From NCBI GenBank assembly GCA_930367205.1, contig OV884015.1:107014509-107078508 (forward strand): a DNA stretch of 64,000 nucleotides, given 5' to 3'. Made by a program: the position numbers and the translations under genes. The first letter of the stretch is position 1. The number at the start of each line of letters is the position of its first letter. Below, one piece after another: positions 27,963 through 37,896 of this stretch. The notes below the pieces were generated by a model. It had not been told where the DNA came from and made no database searches. It worked only from the letters and a program-made list of their open reading frames with translations. This stretch comes from Acanthosoma haemorrhoidale (lineage: Eukaryota > Arthropoda > Insecta > Hemiptera > Acanthosomatidae).

Positions 27963-28687
27963 TGTAGCGATCGCTAACTATATAAGATAAATCAACCTAT
28001 ATCGTAAATTTGTTATAATATGTTGTAAATTAATTTAAACGAATGTAAATAACATTACCAAACCATAAGTCATACCAGTAGTTGTAAACAATAAAAGGCG
28101 CAGCTGCAAAACACTAGTCAGAGGCCCTTAAAGGGAGAGTCAGGTAGTGGCTAGGAGGCTGGGTTGGTCCTGGTCTGGAACTGTCAAGCGTCACTGCAAC
28201 CCTGAGGTTTGGTTGGTCAGAATAAAACCCCATATCATTGGCTACTTAGAGCTATATATACCCCCTAGTTTTAGCCGATAAGTCATTATAACTACGGCTC
28301 TCTGGAATGGTACTTGCAGCTGCGCTGACGTTTCAAGATTTGGCTTGTTCGCCTTCGTCTCGCTAAAACTTACCTAGTAGCGTCTCCCCCGACGATCCAG
28401 ACTGCCTCTCTCCGGTTCACGCTCACCTTTGGGATCCAGACGGTTTTCGCCTACCCTCAGATACCGAGTGTGAATTCGTGGTCATTCCAAGACCACATAA
28501 ACTACCTACATTACCTACCCGATACCTCTTCTCCTGAACATAGTGCATTGTCGGGGCACATACCTATCAGATATAGAGTCAGATAGTAAGACCCGTCATG
28601 AAGCAATTGTCCAGGTCATAGCTTAATCAATCCTCACTTCGTCACTAGGGCTAGGGTAACTAGGCACACCCTAGTGACGACCCAACA
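27963..28687. mobile_element. solo LTR with 4-bp target-site duplication
   Basis: A 725-bp segment starts with 'tgtagcgatcgctaac' and ends with 'gacgacccaaca', the TG...CA form of a long terminal repeat. It is flanked on both sides by 'ctac' (27959-27962 and 28688-28691), a 4-bp duplication of the length usual for Ty3/gypsy-type integration. Inside is a TATA-like 'ctatatatacccc' near 28252. No primer-binding site or internal coding region follows, so this is a solo LTR left by LTR-LTR recombination. Its 5' end resembles the LTR-like sequence starting at 36328. Orientation is taken from the TATA position and is not certain. Confidence 0.7.
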
Positions 28688-28691
28688 CTAC

Positions 28692-29127
28692 TTTTAAACA
28701 TTACTAAGTCACAGGCTCAAAATATGTGCTTCTTACAATTTCAAAACTGAAAAAAAAACAATACAAAAGTAGTCCGTAATTTTTTTTCCTCCCCAATCCC
28801 CTTAAAAAAATGACAAAACTTTTATTTACTATAGATTCTTAGGCGAATCTATGTACATACTATAAACTAAAAACTTTAAAGATGAACTTAAAAACTAACT
28901 TACATACTAAATCTTAACCTAAATTTTCCCCGACAGTCTGTTGCCATCGATTCGGGAGGGGTGGTGGGGTAATAGTGTTAAACACTGGATTTGTGAGGTG
29001 CTGCAACGCGTCGACACGATTATGGACAAAGAAACAATTTTCACTATATAGACGAGGCTTCAGTTAGTTTTCAACTTTTTTCTGTGATACACGTTACGTT
29101 AAACTGTGTTTTTTAACCTCTTAAATA
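28692..29127. other. unassigned spacer, probable mariner 5' flank at the right
   Basis: AT-rich sequence with no open frame. The last ~100 bp probably contain the terminal inverted repeat and 5' leader of the mariner remnant that follows, but I could not define that repeat convincingly against the right end. Confidence 0.4.
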
Positions 29128-29435
29128 GAGACTCAAACAGTAAATATTCGTCATGTAATGCTTTGGGAATTTAAACAAGGCAATAGTGCTAGGACGACAG
29201 CTGAAAAAATATGCAGTGTATATGGTGAAGGAATAATAACTGACCGGGCAGTTAGAAATTGGTTTATAAAATTCCTTTCGAGAGATACGACCTTAAAAGA
29301 CGAAACCAAGGGCGGGACGTCCTTCCGACTTTGACGACAACCTTTTAAAGGCAATTTTACAAGGAAGGAATTGATAAACTGCCAGGAAGATGGAAGAAGC
29401 TTATAGATAATAGTGGTGAATACATAATAAATTAA
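29128..29435 (+). pseudogene. mariner transposase, internally deleted
   Basis: Mariner transposases cut and paste DNA at TA sites using an N-terminal double helix-turn-helix and a DD34D catalytic core. Here the plus strand reads 'IRHVMLWEFKQGNSA' and then 'KICSVYGEGIITDRAVRNWF', the typical mariner N-terminal HTH region. A TGA follows at 29332-29334. At 29379-29435 the frame reads 'LPGRWKKLIDNSGEYIIN' and stop, the typical mariner C-terminus. Everything between, including all catalytic aspartates, is missing. The copy is therefore a short, non-coding, internally deleted derivative. Confidence 0.8.
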
Positions 29436-30026
29436 TATAATTTTGTTATTTAATGAGAGAAAAATAAATGTCTGATAAAAAAAAAAAAAAAAAAACGGAA
29501 GTTACTCATGACTCGACCTAAATAAATAAAATGTAATAATAGAAATACAAATATGACAATAGTTACTTATCGGTTGAATAGTATTGACGAATGCGACTGC
29601 CCTGTATACTTGTAGCCATTTCCACAAATCCATTTCCACGGTCGAAGAGATTGCTTAGCAAAATATGAACCGGGAAAAGTTGGAGGAGATAAGGACCAAC
29701 TTTAACACCCAGGTTGGAGCAAGTTGTGGTAATATTAATGAGATAAAGCCAACCAGCCCTCCTGCTTGGTCCCTAAACTCCTGAAAAAAGGACCATTTCA
29801 CCCCCCGTTAATAATTCTATTTCTAAAGGCTGGGGGGGGGGCGAGAGCTATTTCCAATGCGGGGCTGGCTTAGTGCTCACTGTTTTCATACACGGTCTAG
29901 AGAAAGAGGCAACACAAGGGTGGTTCCTTTACTAGCTTAAATATGCTCTTATCCTTGAGACTTAAAGAACTAGACCACCAAAAGGTATTTGCATTTTCAG
30001 ATCTCTTCTATTACTCTATTAATATA
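29436..30026. other. unassigned spacer with A-run and G-run
   Basis: The left part probably includes the 3' end of the deleted mariner. It has an A-run of about 19 near 29479-29497 and a G-run near 29832-29840. No gene or terminal repeat could be identified in the rest. Confidence 0.4.
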
Positions 30027-30898
30027 TTAGGGGGACTGGATAGTATTGTCGTTTTTTTTTACATTAAATTCAAACAGATAAATTTTTAACAAGTTTTTGT
30101 ATTTTATCAATGAAGCAATGACACTCATTATCAACAACCTTTTGCCATCTAGGGTTCAAATTTTTAATGCCGAATCGATAAAAATCAATTGGTTTTTGTC
30201 CAAAATATCTAGAGATGGCATTCTGGACATCATCCGAATTTTCAAATTTTTAGCGATCGGAATTAATGGAAATCCGATGGCGCAATATCAAGCGACAATA
30301 TGGTGGGTGAGGCTGGAGATGAAAAATGGGTCCTCTATGATAATCCAAAAATCTCTCTCCGCATGAATCGGCACGAAGTATATACAGCTAAGCCAGGTTT
30401 ACTCTCCAAAAAGACGTTTTTGTGTGTTTGGTGGAGTATTCGTGGGTTGTTCATCGCTCATACCTGGAAAAACTGTGAATGCAGATCTTTACAGTGAACA
30501 ATTGGATCGAGTAAATCAATCTTGATTTATTGATAATTGAAAATTGCCCAGCGATTGTCAATAAAAAGGCGTTATTCTGCAACACAATAATGCAATACCC
30601 TACTGCGCCTATTTTTTCCACAAGAACTCTGGAAAAAATTAATGGGTGGGAGGTATTGCCTCAACCACCATACTCGCCCGATATCGGATTTCTATTTATT
30701 CCGATCGCTACATTTTCTAATTGGCAAAAAGTTTCAAAATTTGATGTCAAAATTGCCATCTCTAGATATTTTTCTCAATAACTCTCATGATTTTGATCGA
30801 TGAGGCATTGAAAATTGGCACACTAGATAGGACAAGGTTGTTGATAACGAGGGTGATTACATCATTGATCAAAAACAAAAACTTCCCGGTCCCCCTAA
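30027..30898 (+). mobile_element. fold-back mariner derivative with ~240-280-bp inverted arms
   Basis: The element begins with 'ttagggggac' and ends with its exact complement 'gtccccctaa', flanked by TA on both sides (30025-30026 and 30899-30900), as expected for Tc1/mariner insertion. The inverted similarity continues far inside: the left arm 30027-30310 is an imperfect reverse complement of the right arm at about 30655-30898. The right arm holds the 3' end of the transposase gene and its untranslated end. The left arm holds the same piece inverted, including the codons for the PPYSPDI motif, in place of the normal transposase 5' half. The left arm has about 45 extra bases near 30045-30090. 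The middle carries transposase sequence on the plus strand. Confidence 0.82.
30303..30781 (+). pseudogene. mariner transposase catalytic half, decayed
   Basis: The plus strand reads 'GEAGDEKWVLYDNPK' and later 'CVWWSIRGL', matching the mariner GDEKW...YDNPK...CIWW block with the first catalytic aspartate. Further on, in shifted frames, come 'HNNAIPYCA', in the place of the usual DNARPH motif with Asp changed to Asn, and 'PPYSPDIG' of the third catalytic motif, then a stop near 30779. The N-terminal DNA-binding half is absent and replaced by the inverted left arm. At least two frame changes and the Asp loss make it inactive. Confidence 0.8.
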
Positions 30899-32337
<1,439 letters not shown>

Positions 32338-32430
32338 CTGTTAAAAACTGTTAACGACCCTTAAGCAAGCGATTCGAATGGGTTTATTGATTTAGGGCTT
32401 ATAAATACTTAACATAGGGCTCAAGCGAGC

Positions 32431-32516
32431 TATCAATTTGAGTCTGATTTCTTCAAGTTGATGAATGCCCGTTTTGGAAAAATTATGGAAAACATTCGAA
32501 AACGTTGCAGCGGGGC
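32431..32516 (+). pseudogene. Polinton-type protein-primed DNA polymerase B fragment
   Basis: The plus strand reads 'FESDFFKLMNARFGKIMEN' then 'IRKR'. This resembles the strongly conserved FFKLMNN-x-x-(F/Y)GKTMEN-x-RKR segment of the protein-primed family B polymerases of Polinton/Maverick elements and adintoviruses. One codon is lost around N-x-x-F-G-K and Thr is changed to Ile. A stop follows about 20 codons later. Only this short palm-region piece is visible. Its position just upstream of other Polinton-like gene pieces on the same strand supports the call. Confidence 0.65.
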
Positions 32517-32689
32517 CATTGAGGAGAAATGTGACTTTTTCTCTGCTGATCAATGACAATGTTCCACTGATCAGTCAGACTAATGGTCACATTTCTCACC
32601 TATAACCCCCCTACATCATGCACATATTAATATTTTGATTAATTTTTTTTTATGTTATTACTTAGCTAAATCCTATTTGATCTATACAT

Positions 32690-32996
32690 ATATTATTGTG
32701 ATAGGAAGCAACTAAGATCGTTGAGAATGTTTGGTCGAGGCGGTTATCAATACTGTGGTCCAGAAACGAATTTGAACAAGAGATTAGCCAGAATTGATAG
32801 TGGGATCAACCTGCTGGATGCAGTTTGTAAAGAACATGACATGGCTTACAGTTAACATAGAGATAGTGAAAATAGACGTGAAGCTGATAAAATAGTAGCT
32901 GAAAAGGCTTGGCAAAGAGTAAGAGCAACCGATTCCTCAGTAGGGGACAAAGCATCAGCTTGGTTCGTAACAGAAGCGATGAAATTGAAGCAAAAG
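32690..32996 (+). pseudogene. parvovirus-type phospholipase A2 domain, Polinton/adinto-like
   Basis: PLA2 domains of this kind, known from parvovirus VP1 and from some Polinton/adintovirus-like elements, hydrolyse phospholipids so that the particle can leave the endosome. Visible here are the calcium-loop motif 'YQYCGPETNL' and the catalytic 'CKEHDMAY' (His-Asp pair), followed by the usual basic helical tail 'READKIVAEKAWQRVRA'. A TAA at 32853-32855 interrupts the frame directly after the catalytic helix. The frame runs without a visible start from about 32690 and is cut at 32996/32997, where Jockey ORF1 sequence begins in mid-codon context. It is an inactive relic; the host element type is inferred from its neighbours. 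Confidence 0.75.
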
Positions 32997-32998
32997 CC

Positions 32999-33437
32999 TG
33001 AACTGCCAGGAATACGGCCATACCAGACGGTACTGTTTCAAGCAGGCCAAGTGCGTGAGGTGCAGCGAGCCTCACGACATAAAAGACTGCCCAAGAGACG
33101 CTTCAATTCCCCTCAAATGTGCCCATTGCGGGCAACTGCGGACTTCTAGAGACTGCAGAGATAAAAAAGCAGGCACAGAATATTACTGCCGGGCCGAGAA
33201 GGGCCACATACATGCCTGCCCCCCCTCCACCACGACAGACTGCCTCCTATGCTCAGATGGCATCCGGAAGTTCTCCCAGAGCCCCTACCTCAACCTACTA
33301 ACAGTAATAATGATGCCTTGATGGGTATCTTGGGCAGTATGATGAACATGTTGAGCAGCATGACCACTGCCATGAATAAACTCACCGAGGCGGTAACGCA
33401 GATGATGTCAGAATTCAAAAATGAAACATCTAAATGA
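32999..33437 (+). pseudogene. Jockey-like ORF1 (gag) 3' remnant, copy 1
   Basis: Corresponds to the C-terminal half of ORF1. It begins inside the first zinc knuckle ('CQEYGHTRRYC' in the other copy), has a deletion across the last knuckle, and continues in the frame of 'QTASYAQMAS'. It then changes frame to end with 'DALMGILGSMMNMLSSMTT' and a stop at 33435-33437. The frame change sits at the same place as in copy 2. ORF1 proteins bind element RNA; this piece cannot be functional. Confidence 0.75.
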
Positions 33438-35187
33438 TGGGGCACATAATTTTAAATTACAACGTCTGCGGCCTTCGGCCCAAACAAGCCGACGTAGGAG
33501 TAATTCTACGGTGCCATTCGCCAGACGTTGTCGTTTTCACCGATACCCGGTTAAAGAAAATACACTTCTGCCGCTTCCCGGGTTATACTGCTTACCGCCA
33601 AGACACTGAAACTATCTCTGGAGGAGTAGCGGTGCTAGTTAAAAACGGAATACCCTGTAGGAGACTGCCCCCACCCGTCAGCCTAGGCCCCGACCAATAC
33701 ATAGTTACACTCCAGCTACGGCTCACGAACAACATTATAGTGTCAGGAGTCTACAGAAGACCGAAAGCCGTCTGTGACCCGTATAAGCTCCTGCTCACTA
33801 CGATAGCTCATGACCGAAAGCACGTCATCGTGGGTGACCTAAATGCGAACCACAGCTGGTGGAGCAGTAAGTACTTAGATTACGCTATCTATCAGCTACA
33901 GGACGTCATCGATCGAGCTGCCGATGCATCGATCCCGAAATTTTCTATGAAGCCCCCTTCTCTGAGAAAACCTCCGGATCACATCCTACAACTGATTAGA
34001 CAGCGTAATAACATCAAGAACAGGTGGTTTAGGACCAAAAACAGGGACTTAAAACCGGTTTTAAACGCTCTCACAAACCAAGTTAAGTCCCTGATGGCCC
34101 AGTGGAAAAATTCGATTTGGGAAGATCGCCTCACCAGTCTCCACGGTGTTCACAAGCAATTGTGGAAGCTTGTGAAGACCTGCAGGTCCAAAAAGAACGG
34201 TGCAAGGCTGGCCGGGAACGGGCAGTTCATTCCCACCACCGAACAAGCGGACATCTTGGCGGCCCATTATGAGGAAGTCAGTCGTGGCCAGGGACAGCCA
34301 ATAGGAGCCCTCGACCCCCCCTCCCCCACCCTCCCCACCACTACCGAAATCTACACCTCACACCGGCAATGCGCTGCATTCATTCGAAGAACGACCGGCA
34401 AGAAGGCCCCAGGTCAGGGGATTCCTATCATACTCAAGCAGCTGCCGAGGAAAGGAATCTCATTCATAACGAACGTGTTGAACTCCTGCTTCAGGCTGCA
34501 CTATTTCCCCCAGAACTAGCAGCACGCTGTAGTGGTCCCCCTTCTGAAACCAGCGAAAAGCGGTTATGAGGCATCTCGTTACCGCCCCATCAGTCTGCTG
34601 ACAGCGAGTCACAAGAAGTGACTCGCCGAGAAACTCGATGCCGTCCACATTCAAGTCAACCCGGCCAAGACGCAAGGAATTATATTCAGATACAAATCCG
34701 AAAAAAGAAGCTCCCGAAATCCTTCGTCTTAGACGGCAAAGAGTGCCCTGTAAGCAACAAGCTGTGCTACCTCGGGATTACCTTTGGTAGGCACTTGCCG
34801 TTCACAACGCATCTCGGCAAGAAATTAAAGAGTGTTAGGAAGAAATTCTTCAGCCTCAGACACCTACTTCACAGCCCGGCTTTATCGGTACGCCTCAAGC
34901 TGCTGATATACCAGAGCGTCCTGAGACCTGCTTTGATGTATGGGACCCCTCTCTTCAAGTATCTGACTCCTAACACTCTCCAAACGCTCCAGCAATTTCA
35001 GAACAGAGTTCTCCGCACCTCCCTCAAACATACCCCGTTCGACCGAATGAAGGCAGACGAGATGCATAAAAAATTTGAAGTGAATTCACTCAGACATAGC
35101 CACAACCCACTATTCTCCGACCTTCAACCACCACCAATGCCCGTCAGATGGAAGCACTGCTGGACCTCCGAATCCTGGAGGATGATC
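33434..35187 (+). pseudogene. Jockey-like ORF2 (endonuclease/RT), copy 1, inactivated
   Basis: Starts with ATG at 33434, overlapping the ORF1 stop (ATGA). The first ~140 codons match an AP-type endonuclease: 'ILNYNVCGLRPKQADV', 'GGVAVLVKNG' and 'VIVGDLNANH'. The end of the endonuclease is deleted near 33868 and the frame continues into the RT N-terminal region, ending at a TAG at 34517-34519. Two deletions at about 34602-34630 remove the A-F-D-S and YADD catalytic boxes. The C-terminal part resumes at about 34640 and includes 'LCYLGITFGRHLPF'. No enzyme can be made from it. Confidence 0.82.
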
Positions 35188-35450
35188 GGAGCTGAGTCGA
35201 AAGCCTGCGTGCAGTCCAACGAGATCATAGCAGTTGCTGTATTCTTGTTGATACCGAGAGTGGCTTCCATCTGTACCTTCACAAGCGGATGTTCTGTACG
35301 GAGCCTGAAAACCTGTCTGCTCGTACGGAATGATAGCATTTTCCGAAAAGAACTCCTTCGGGTAGTTCTGTATTATATTTTCGAGAATATTCCCCATGTG
35401 AGGGAGGAGACTGATCGGGCAATAGTGGGCAGGGTAGTCGCCTCACTTTG
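35188..35450 (-). pseudogene. second Jockey-clade RT fragment, inverted
   Basis: The minus strand reads 'ISLLPHMGNILENIIQNYP', 'ENAIIPYEQTGF' and, after a frame change, 'HPLVKVQ' and 'TATAMISLDCTQAFDS'. These are the finger/palm motifs of a non-LTR reverse transcriptase (PISLL, the E-Q-x-G-F box, and A-F-D-S with the first catalytic aspartate). The wording differs from the element that occupies 32997-35187, so it comes from another family member. It is cut at both ends and lacks YADD. Confidence 0.75.
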
Positions 35451-35454
35451 TGGG

Positions 35455-35945
35455 CTTGCGCAGCGGGAACAATTACAATACCAGAGGGATTCTACGATAT
35501 CGAAGGTATTAATTCATTTTTACGAAAAGAGATCACCCATCATAAGCCAACAGCCACTTTCTCTCTGAGAGGAAACCCCACCACCCTCAAGTCTAAATTG
35601 AAAATCAGTGAGAACGTATACTTTAATTTTGACAAGAACAAACCTCATTGTACAGTACAGGTTTTAGGATTTCCCAGAAAAAAAACTGCAATTGAGCTCG
35701 GAGCACGCTTCGTGACATCAAATGACATCCTTAAAATTAATCAAACGGACTGCCGGATCATAGTATTCACCAATGCTTCCCTGCTGTCGAACCAGGGTAA
35801 AAATAATTGAAACGCCGAATCCTGTCATTTACCTTCTACCACATGGCAGAACTATAGACTCCATTACAGTGTGAGTGATGAATCAAAACGGGGGACTGAT
35901 TAACTTTAGAGGTGAAACCATTACAGCAAGACTGCACTTTACAAA
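35455..35945 (+). pseudogene. putative virion protein of a Polinton/adinto-like element
   Basis: The plus strand reads 'GTITIPEGFYDIEGINSFL', then 'LGFPRKKTA', an in-frame TGA at 35808-35810, and, after frame shifts, 'PVIYLLPHGRTIDSI' and 'GLINFRGETITARLHF'. I recall the same order (ITIPEG...; LGF; TID-I; LINFRGE-IT-RLH) in proteins of Polinton/adintovirus-like elements of insects, crustaceans and cnidarians, where they sit beside capsid genes and are candidate minor virion (penton-like) proteins. That role is from memory of the family, not from catalytic motifs. At least two frame changes mark it as a pseudogene. Confidence 0.6.
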
Positions 35946-36124
35946 AACTAGCAACAACAGTTGGAGATGATTTTATAACGTCGCCTAGCCCTGCTTCTTA
36001 TAAAAAAGCTTGTCCCCATTGTAGCGGAATGAGTAAGGCCAAGACGTTTCACCGACTGACAGCTGAAAACAAGCAGTTTTTAAAACAGCGTGGACTTAGG
36101 TTAAAATATGGGAAATACACATAG
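35912..36124 (+). pseudogene. small Cys-motif protein of a Polinton-like element
   Basis: An open frame of 70 codons without an ATG start (it begins with GTG) overlaps the end of the preceding pseudogene. Only its second half looks conserved: 'ACPHCSGMSKAKTFHRLTAE' followed by 'NKQFLKQRGLRLKYGKYT' and a stop. A CxxC pair plus an L-T-x-E-N-x-x-F-L-x-x-x-G-L motif is, as I recall it, a short conserved gene next to the ITIPEG protein in similar elements. Function unknown. It may be intact if its true start lies inside, but no suitable ATG is visible. Confidence 0.45.
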
Positions 36125-36127
36125 CAT

Positions 36128-36327
36128 ATACTAGCAGTTGATTCAGGAGTGATATTTGACGATTCTCTCGATCAAGTCCAGTATCATTCTCATCAACCGT
36201 ATGCAGGAACATGTTTATTCATTACCTTCGTCTAGTTTTTTCACAAACTGACAAGGGCGGACGGAGCTCCTGCAAAAGACGTAAAGTTTACAAACAATGC
36301 TTTTGCTTTTTCGTTCCATGAAATACG
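36128..36327 (+). pseudogene. major-capsid-like protein N-terminus, cut by an LTR
   Basis: The plus strand reads 'ILAVDSGVIFDDSLDQVQYH' and 'SHQPYAGT', a TAG at about 36232, and then in another frame 'KLTRADGAPAKDVKFTNNAF' ending in 'FHEIR'. This resembles the N-terminal region of the capsid-type proteins of arthropod Polinton/adintovirus-like elements (V-D...S-I...H-S-H-Q-P-Y; L-T-K-A-D-G; N-N-A-x-x-F-L-F-D-E-I-R). The match stops exactly at 36327, where an LTR-like sequence begins, and its continuation is not found elsewhere in the window. Assignment to a double jelly-roll capsid protein is by family resemblance only. Confidence 0.55.
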
Positions 36328-36726
36328 TGTTGCGACGGCTAACTGCATAAGTTAAATCACCCTATACTCTAGTGCATATATATTGTAAGCAAAAGTAAAA
36401 TAACAGGAACTAAATGTATGTAAAGAGGGTCGCCAGCTATCAGCCATAAACCTGAAAGGGTTAGCCACCCGGCGGCCATAAACCTGAAAGGGTTAGCCAC
36501 CAGGCCGCCATAAACAGACCCTGTTGGACCTTCACCACCTTCCAGCAGGAAGGGGAAACGATATTTAACCCCGGGGCTTCTGGCCCTAAAAATCAGTCTC
36601 TTCTCATCGTCTCTGAGTCTCTAACCCCGTCTTTTAGTCTCCTTGCAGACCCTCTGACGACTCGTACCTGTGACGCTGCTGGGCTTCCGCTCAAACTCCG
36701 AATAGGATCAACGCTTTAGAGAGCTC
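36328..36726 (+). mobile_element. LTR-like sequence, 3' end unclear
   Basis: Begins 'tgttgcgacggctaactg', continuing 'cataagttaaatcaccctat', closely parallel to the first ~40 bp of the solo LTR at 27963. A TATA-like 'gatatttaacc' near 36560 and a pyrimidine-rich stretch follow, as in an LTR promoter. Two copies of 'cataaacctgaaagggttag' occur at 36444-36499 as an internal direct repeat. No CA end with a matching target duplication was found, so the right limit is approximate. The insertion disrupts the capsid-like gene at 36327. Confidence 0.5.
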
Positions 36727-36766
36727 CAGATGGATAGGAGGAAACACGCGAACGCGATAGAAAGGA

Positions 36767-37236
36767 TGGAATCTCGATTCCAGGAACGTCTCAATTCCCA
36801 GGAACTTCTTGATTCCCAGGAACGTCTCTTCAATTCCCAGAAACATCTCTATTCCCCGAAAAATCTTGTTCCCACGAACGTCTCGATTCACAGGGACATC
36901 TCGATATCCCGGAACATCTCAATTCCCCGGAACATCTTGATTCCCAAGAACCTCTCATTTTCCAGGAACATCTCGATTCCCCGGAACATCTTGATTCCCA
37001 CGAACTACTCCATTCCCAGGAACGTCTCGAGTCCCAGGAACGTCTCGATTCCCAGGAACATCTCGATTTCCAGGCACATCTTGATTCCTATGAACCTCTC
37101 AGTCCCAGGAACGTCTCGGTTCCCAGGAACGTCTCGATTCCCAGGGACATCTCGATTCCCAGGAACATCTCAATTCCCAGGAACGTATCGATTCCCACAA
37201 ACTTATCGATTCCCAGGAACATCTCTGTCTTCAGGC
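36767..37236. repeat. 18-bp minisatellite (hexapeptide-coding)
   Basis: About 26 copies of an 18-bp unit of the type 'gattcccaggaacgtctc', with single-base variants and a few indels. As 18 is a multiple of 3, a frame stays open for 176 codons (36730-37260), reading an S-I-P-R-N-(I/V) hexapeptide that slips to G-T-S-R-F-P after an indel near 37100. There is no sign of selection or a real start; the open frame is explained by the repeat. Confidence 0.93.
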
Positions 37237-37896
37237 TTTGACCAACAACAACCGGTGTAATGCCCGTTTTATTTCGGCTGAGGCCCGTAGCTCTGCTAGT
37301 AGACTAGTTTCTTTAACATATTCGCGAGCTCGATGCTGGTCCAACGTCAATGTAGCAACATCTTGAATAAATTGAGAATAATAATCGGACGTGGTCAATT
37401 CACTGAGTAGATCCATCGCGAGCCGCTTCTCAGATGAGTATGAGGAAGCCGTTATCACTACAAGGTACTGATCCACCTCCCACCTCACCGTGCCATGGAG
37501 AGCATCGCATGACGGGTAGGATTTAATCATTCTAAATTTAAACCCGCAGAAACAACAAACCACGGTATTCAACCATCCTCTGATAAACCCGTGGTACGGA
37601 AACCGATCCGGTCTCTTTGTGGTCGTTGAGACAAATGTATTTTTTCGCAAAGATTCTATGGAAAAATCTACATTCCTCCGATTCTGTCTCATCCAGAAGG
37701 CCTCATTGAGAGAAAAAATACTATTGCTATCACGTTGATGGTGACATGAAGACGTTATTTCTCTCAATCTCTTCCAAGATGGACAAGACAAATTATGCAG
37801 ATCGTAGACTGCCCTCTTCATCACTTCTTCTAAAAATACGCATCTGTCATACCCCTTAGAGTTCACAAAGTCATAATCTTCGGTTGCCGAACACAC
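37231..37896 (-). CDS. BIR-like zinc-finger protein fragment, no ATG start
   Basis: A 221-codon open frame with no repeats. BIR domains of inhibitor-of-apoptosis proteins bind zinc through C-x2-C, H and C. Here, near residues 85-140, the order is 'RKNTF', then 'FPYHGFIRGWLNTVVCCFCG', then 'CDALHGTVRWEV', matching R-x-x-x-F, L-x-x-x-G-F, C-x2-C-G and the His of a BIR. The final zinc cysteine is missing. The start position is GTG; the frame is open upstream to a TGA at 37924-37926 with no ATG, and the first internal ATG is residue 26. It may be an exon (an AG acceptor-like site lies just upstream), a 5'-truncated gene, or a gene of a large DNA virus or Polinton-like element. The stop lies within the edge of the 18-bp minisatellite. 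Identity is tentative. Confidence 0.45.
   Translation of the reverse strand: MCSATEDYDFVNSKGYDRCVFLEEVMKRAVYDLHNLSCPSWKRLREITSSCHHQRDSNSIFSLNEAFWMRQNRRNVDFSIESLRKNTFVSTTTKRPDRFPYHGFIRGWLNTVVCCFCGFKFRMIKSYPSCDALHGTVRWEVDQYLVVITASSYSSEKRLAMDLLSELTTSDYYSQFIQDVATLTLDQHRAREYVKETSLLAELRASAEIKRALHRLLLVKA

Larger units (their letters stand above)
32997..35187 (+). mobile_element. Jockey-like non-LTR element, copy 1 (truncated, deleted)
   Basis: Nearly identical in long blocks to the fuller copy at 38816-42873 but 5'-truncated inside the ORF1 zinc-knuckle region and lacking the 3' untranslated part and poly(A). By comparison with the second copy it has several internal deletions: ~40 bp after the zinc knuckles; ~330 bp in the endonuclease near 33868; two in the RT around 34602-34630 that remove the catalytic palm; and a small one near 35083. 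It lies between two sets of Polinton-like gene pieces. The right end near 35187 abuts an inverted fragment of another RT. Confidence 0.85.

Noticed and set aside
32690..32996. Simple endogenous parvovirus (densovirus) insertion
   Set aside because: No NS1 or other VP sequence is visible nearby, while PolB- and capsid-like Polinton pieces are; not fully excluded.
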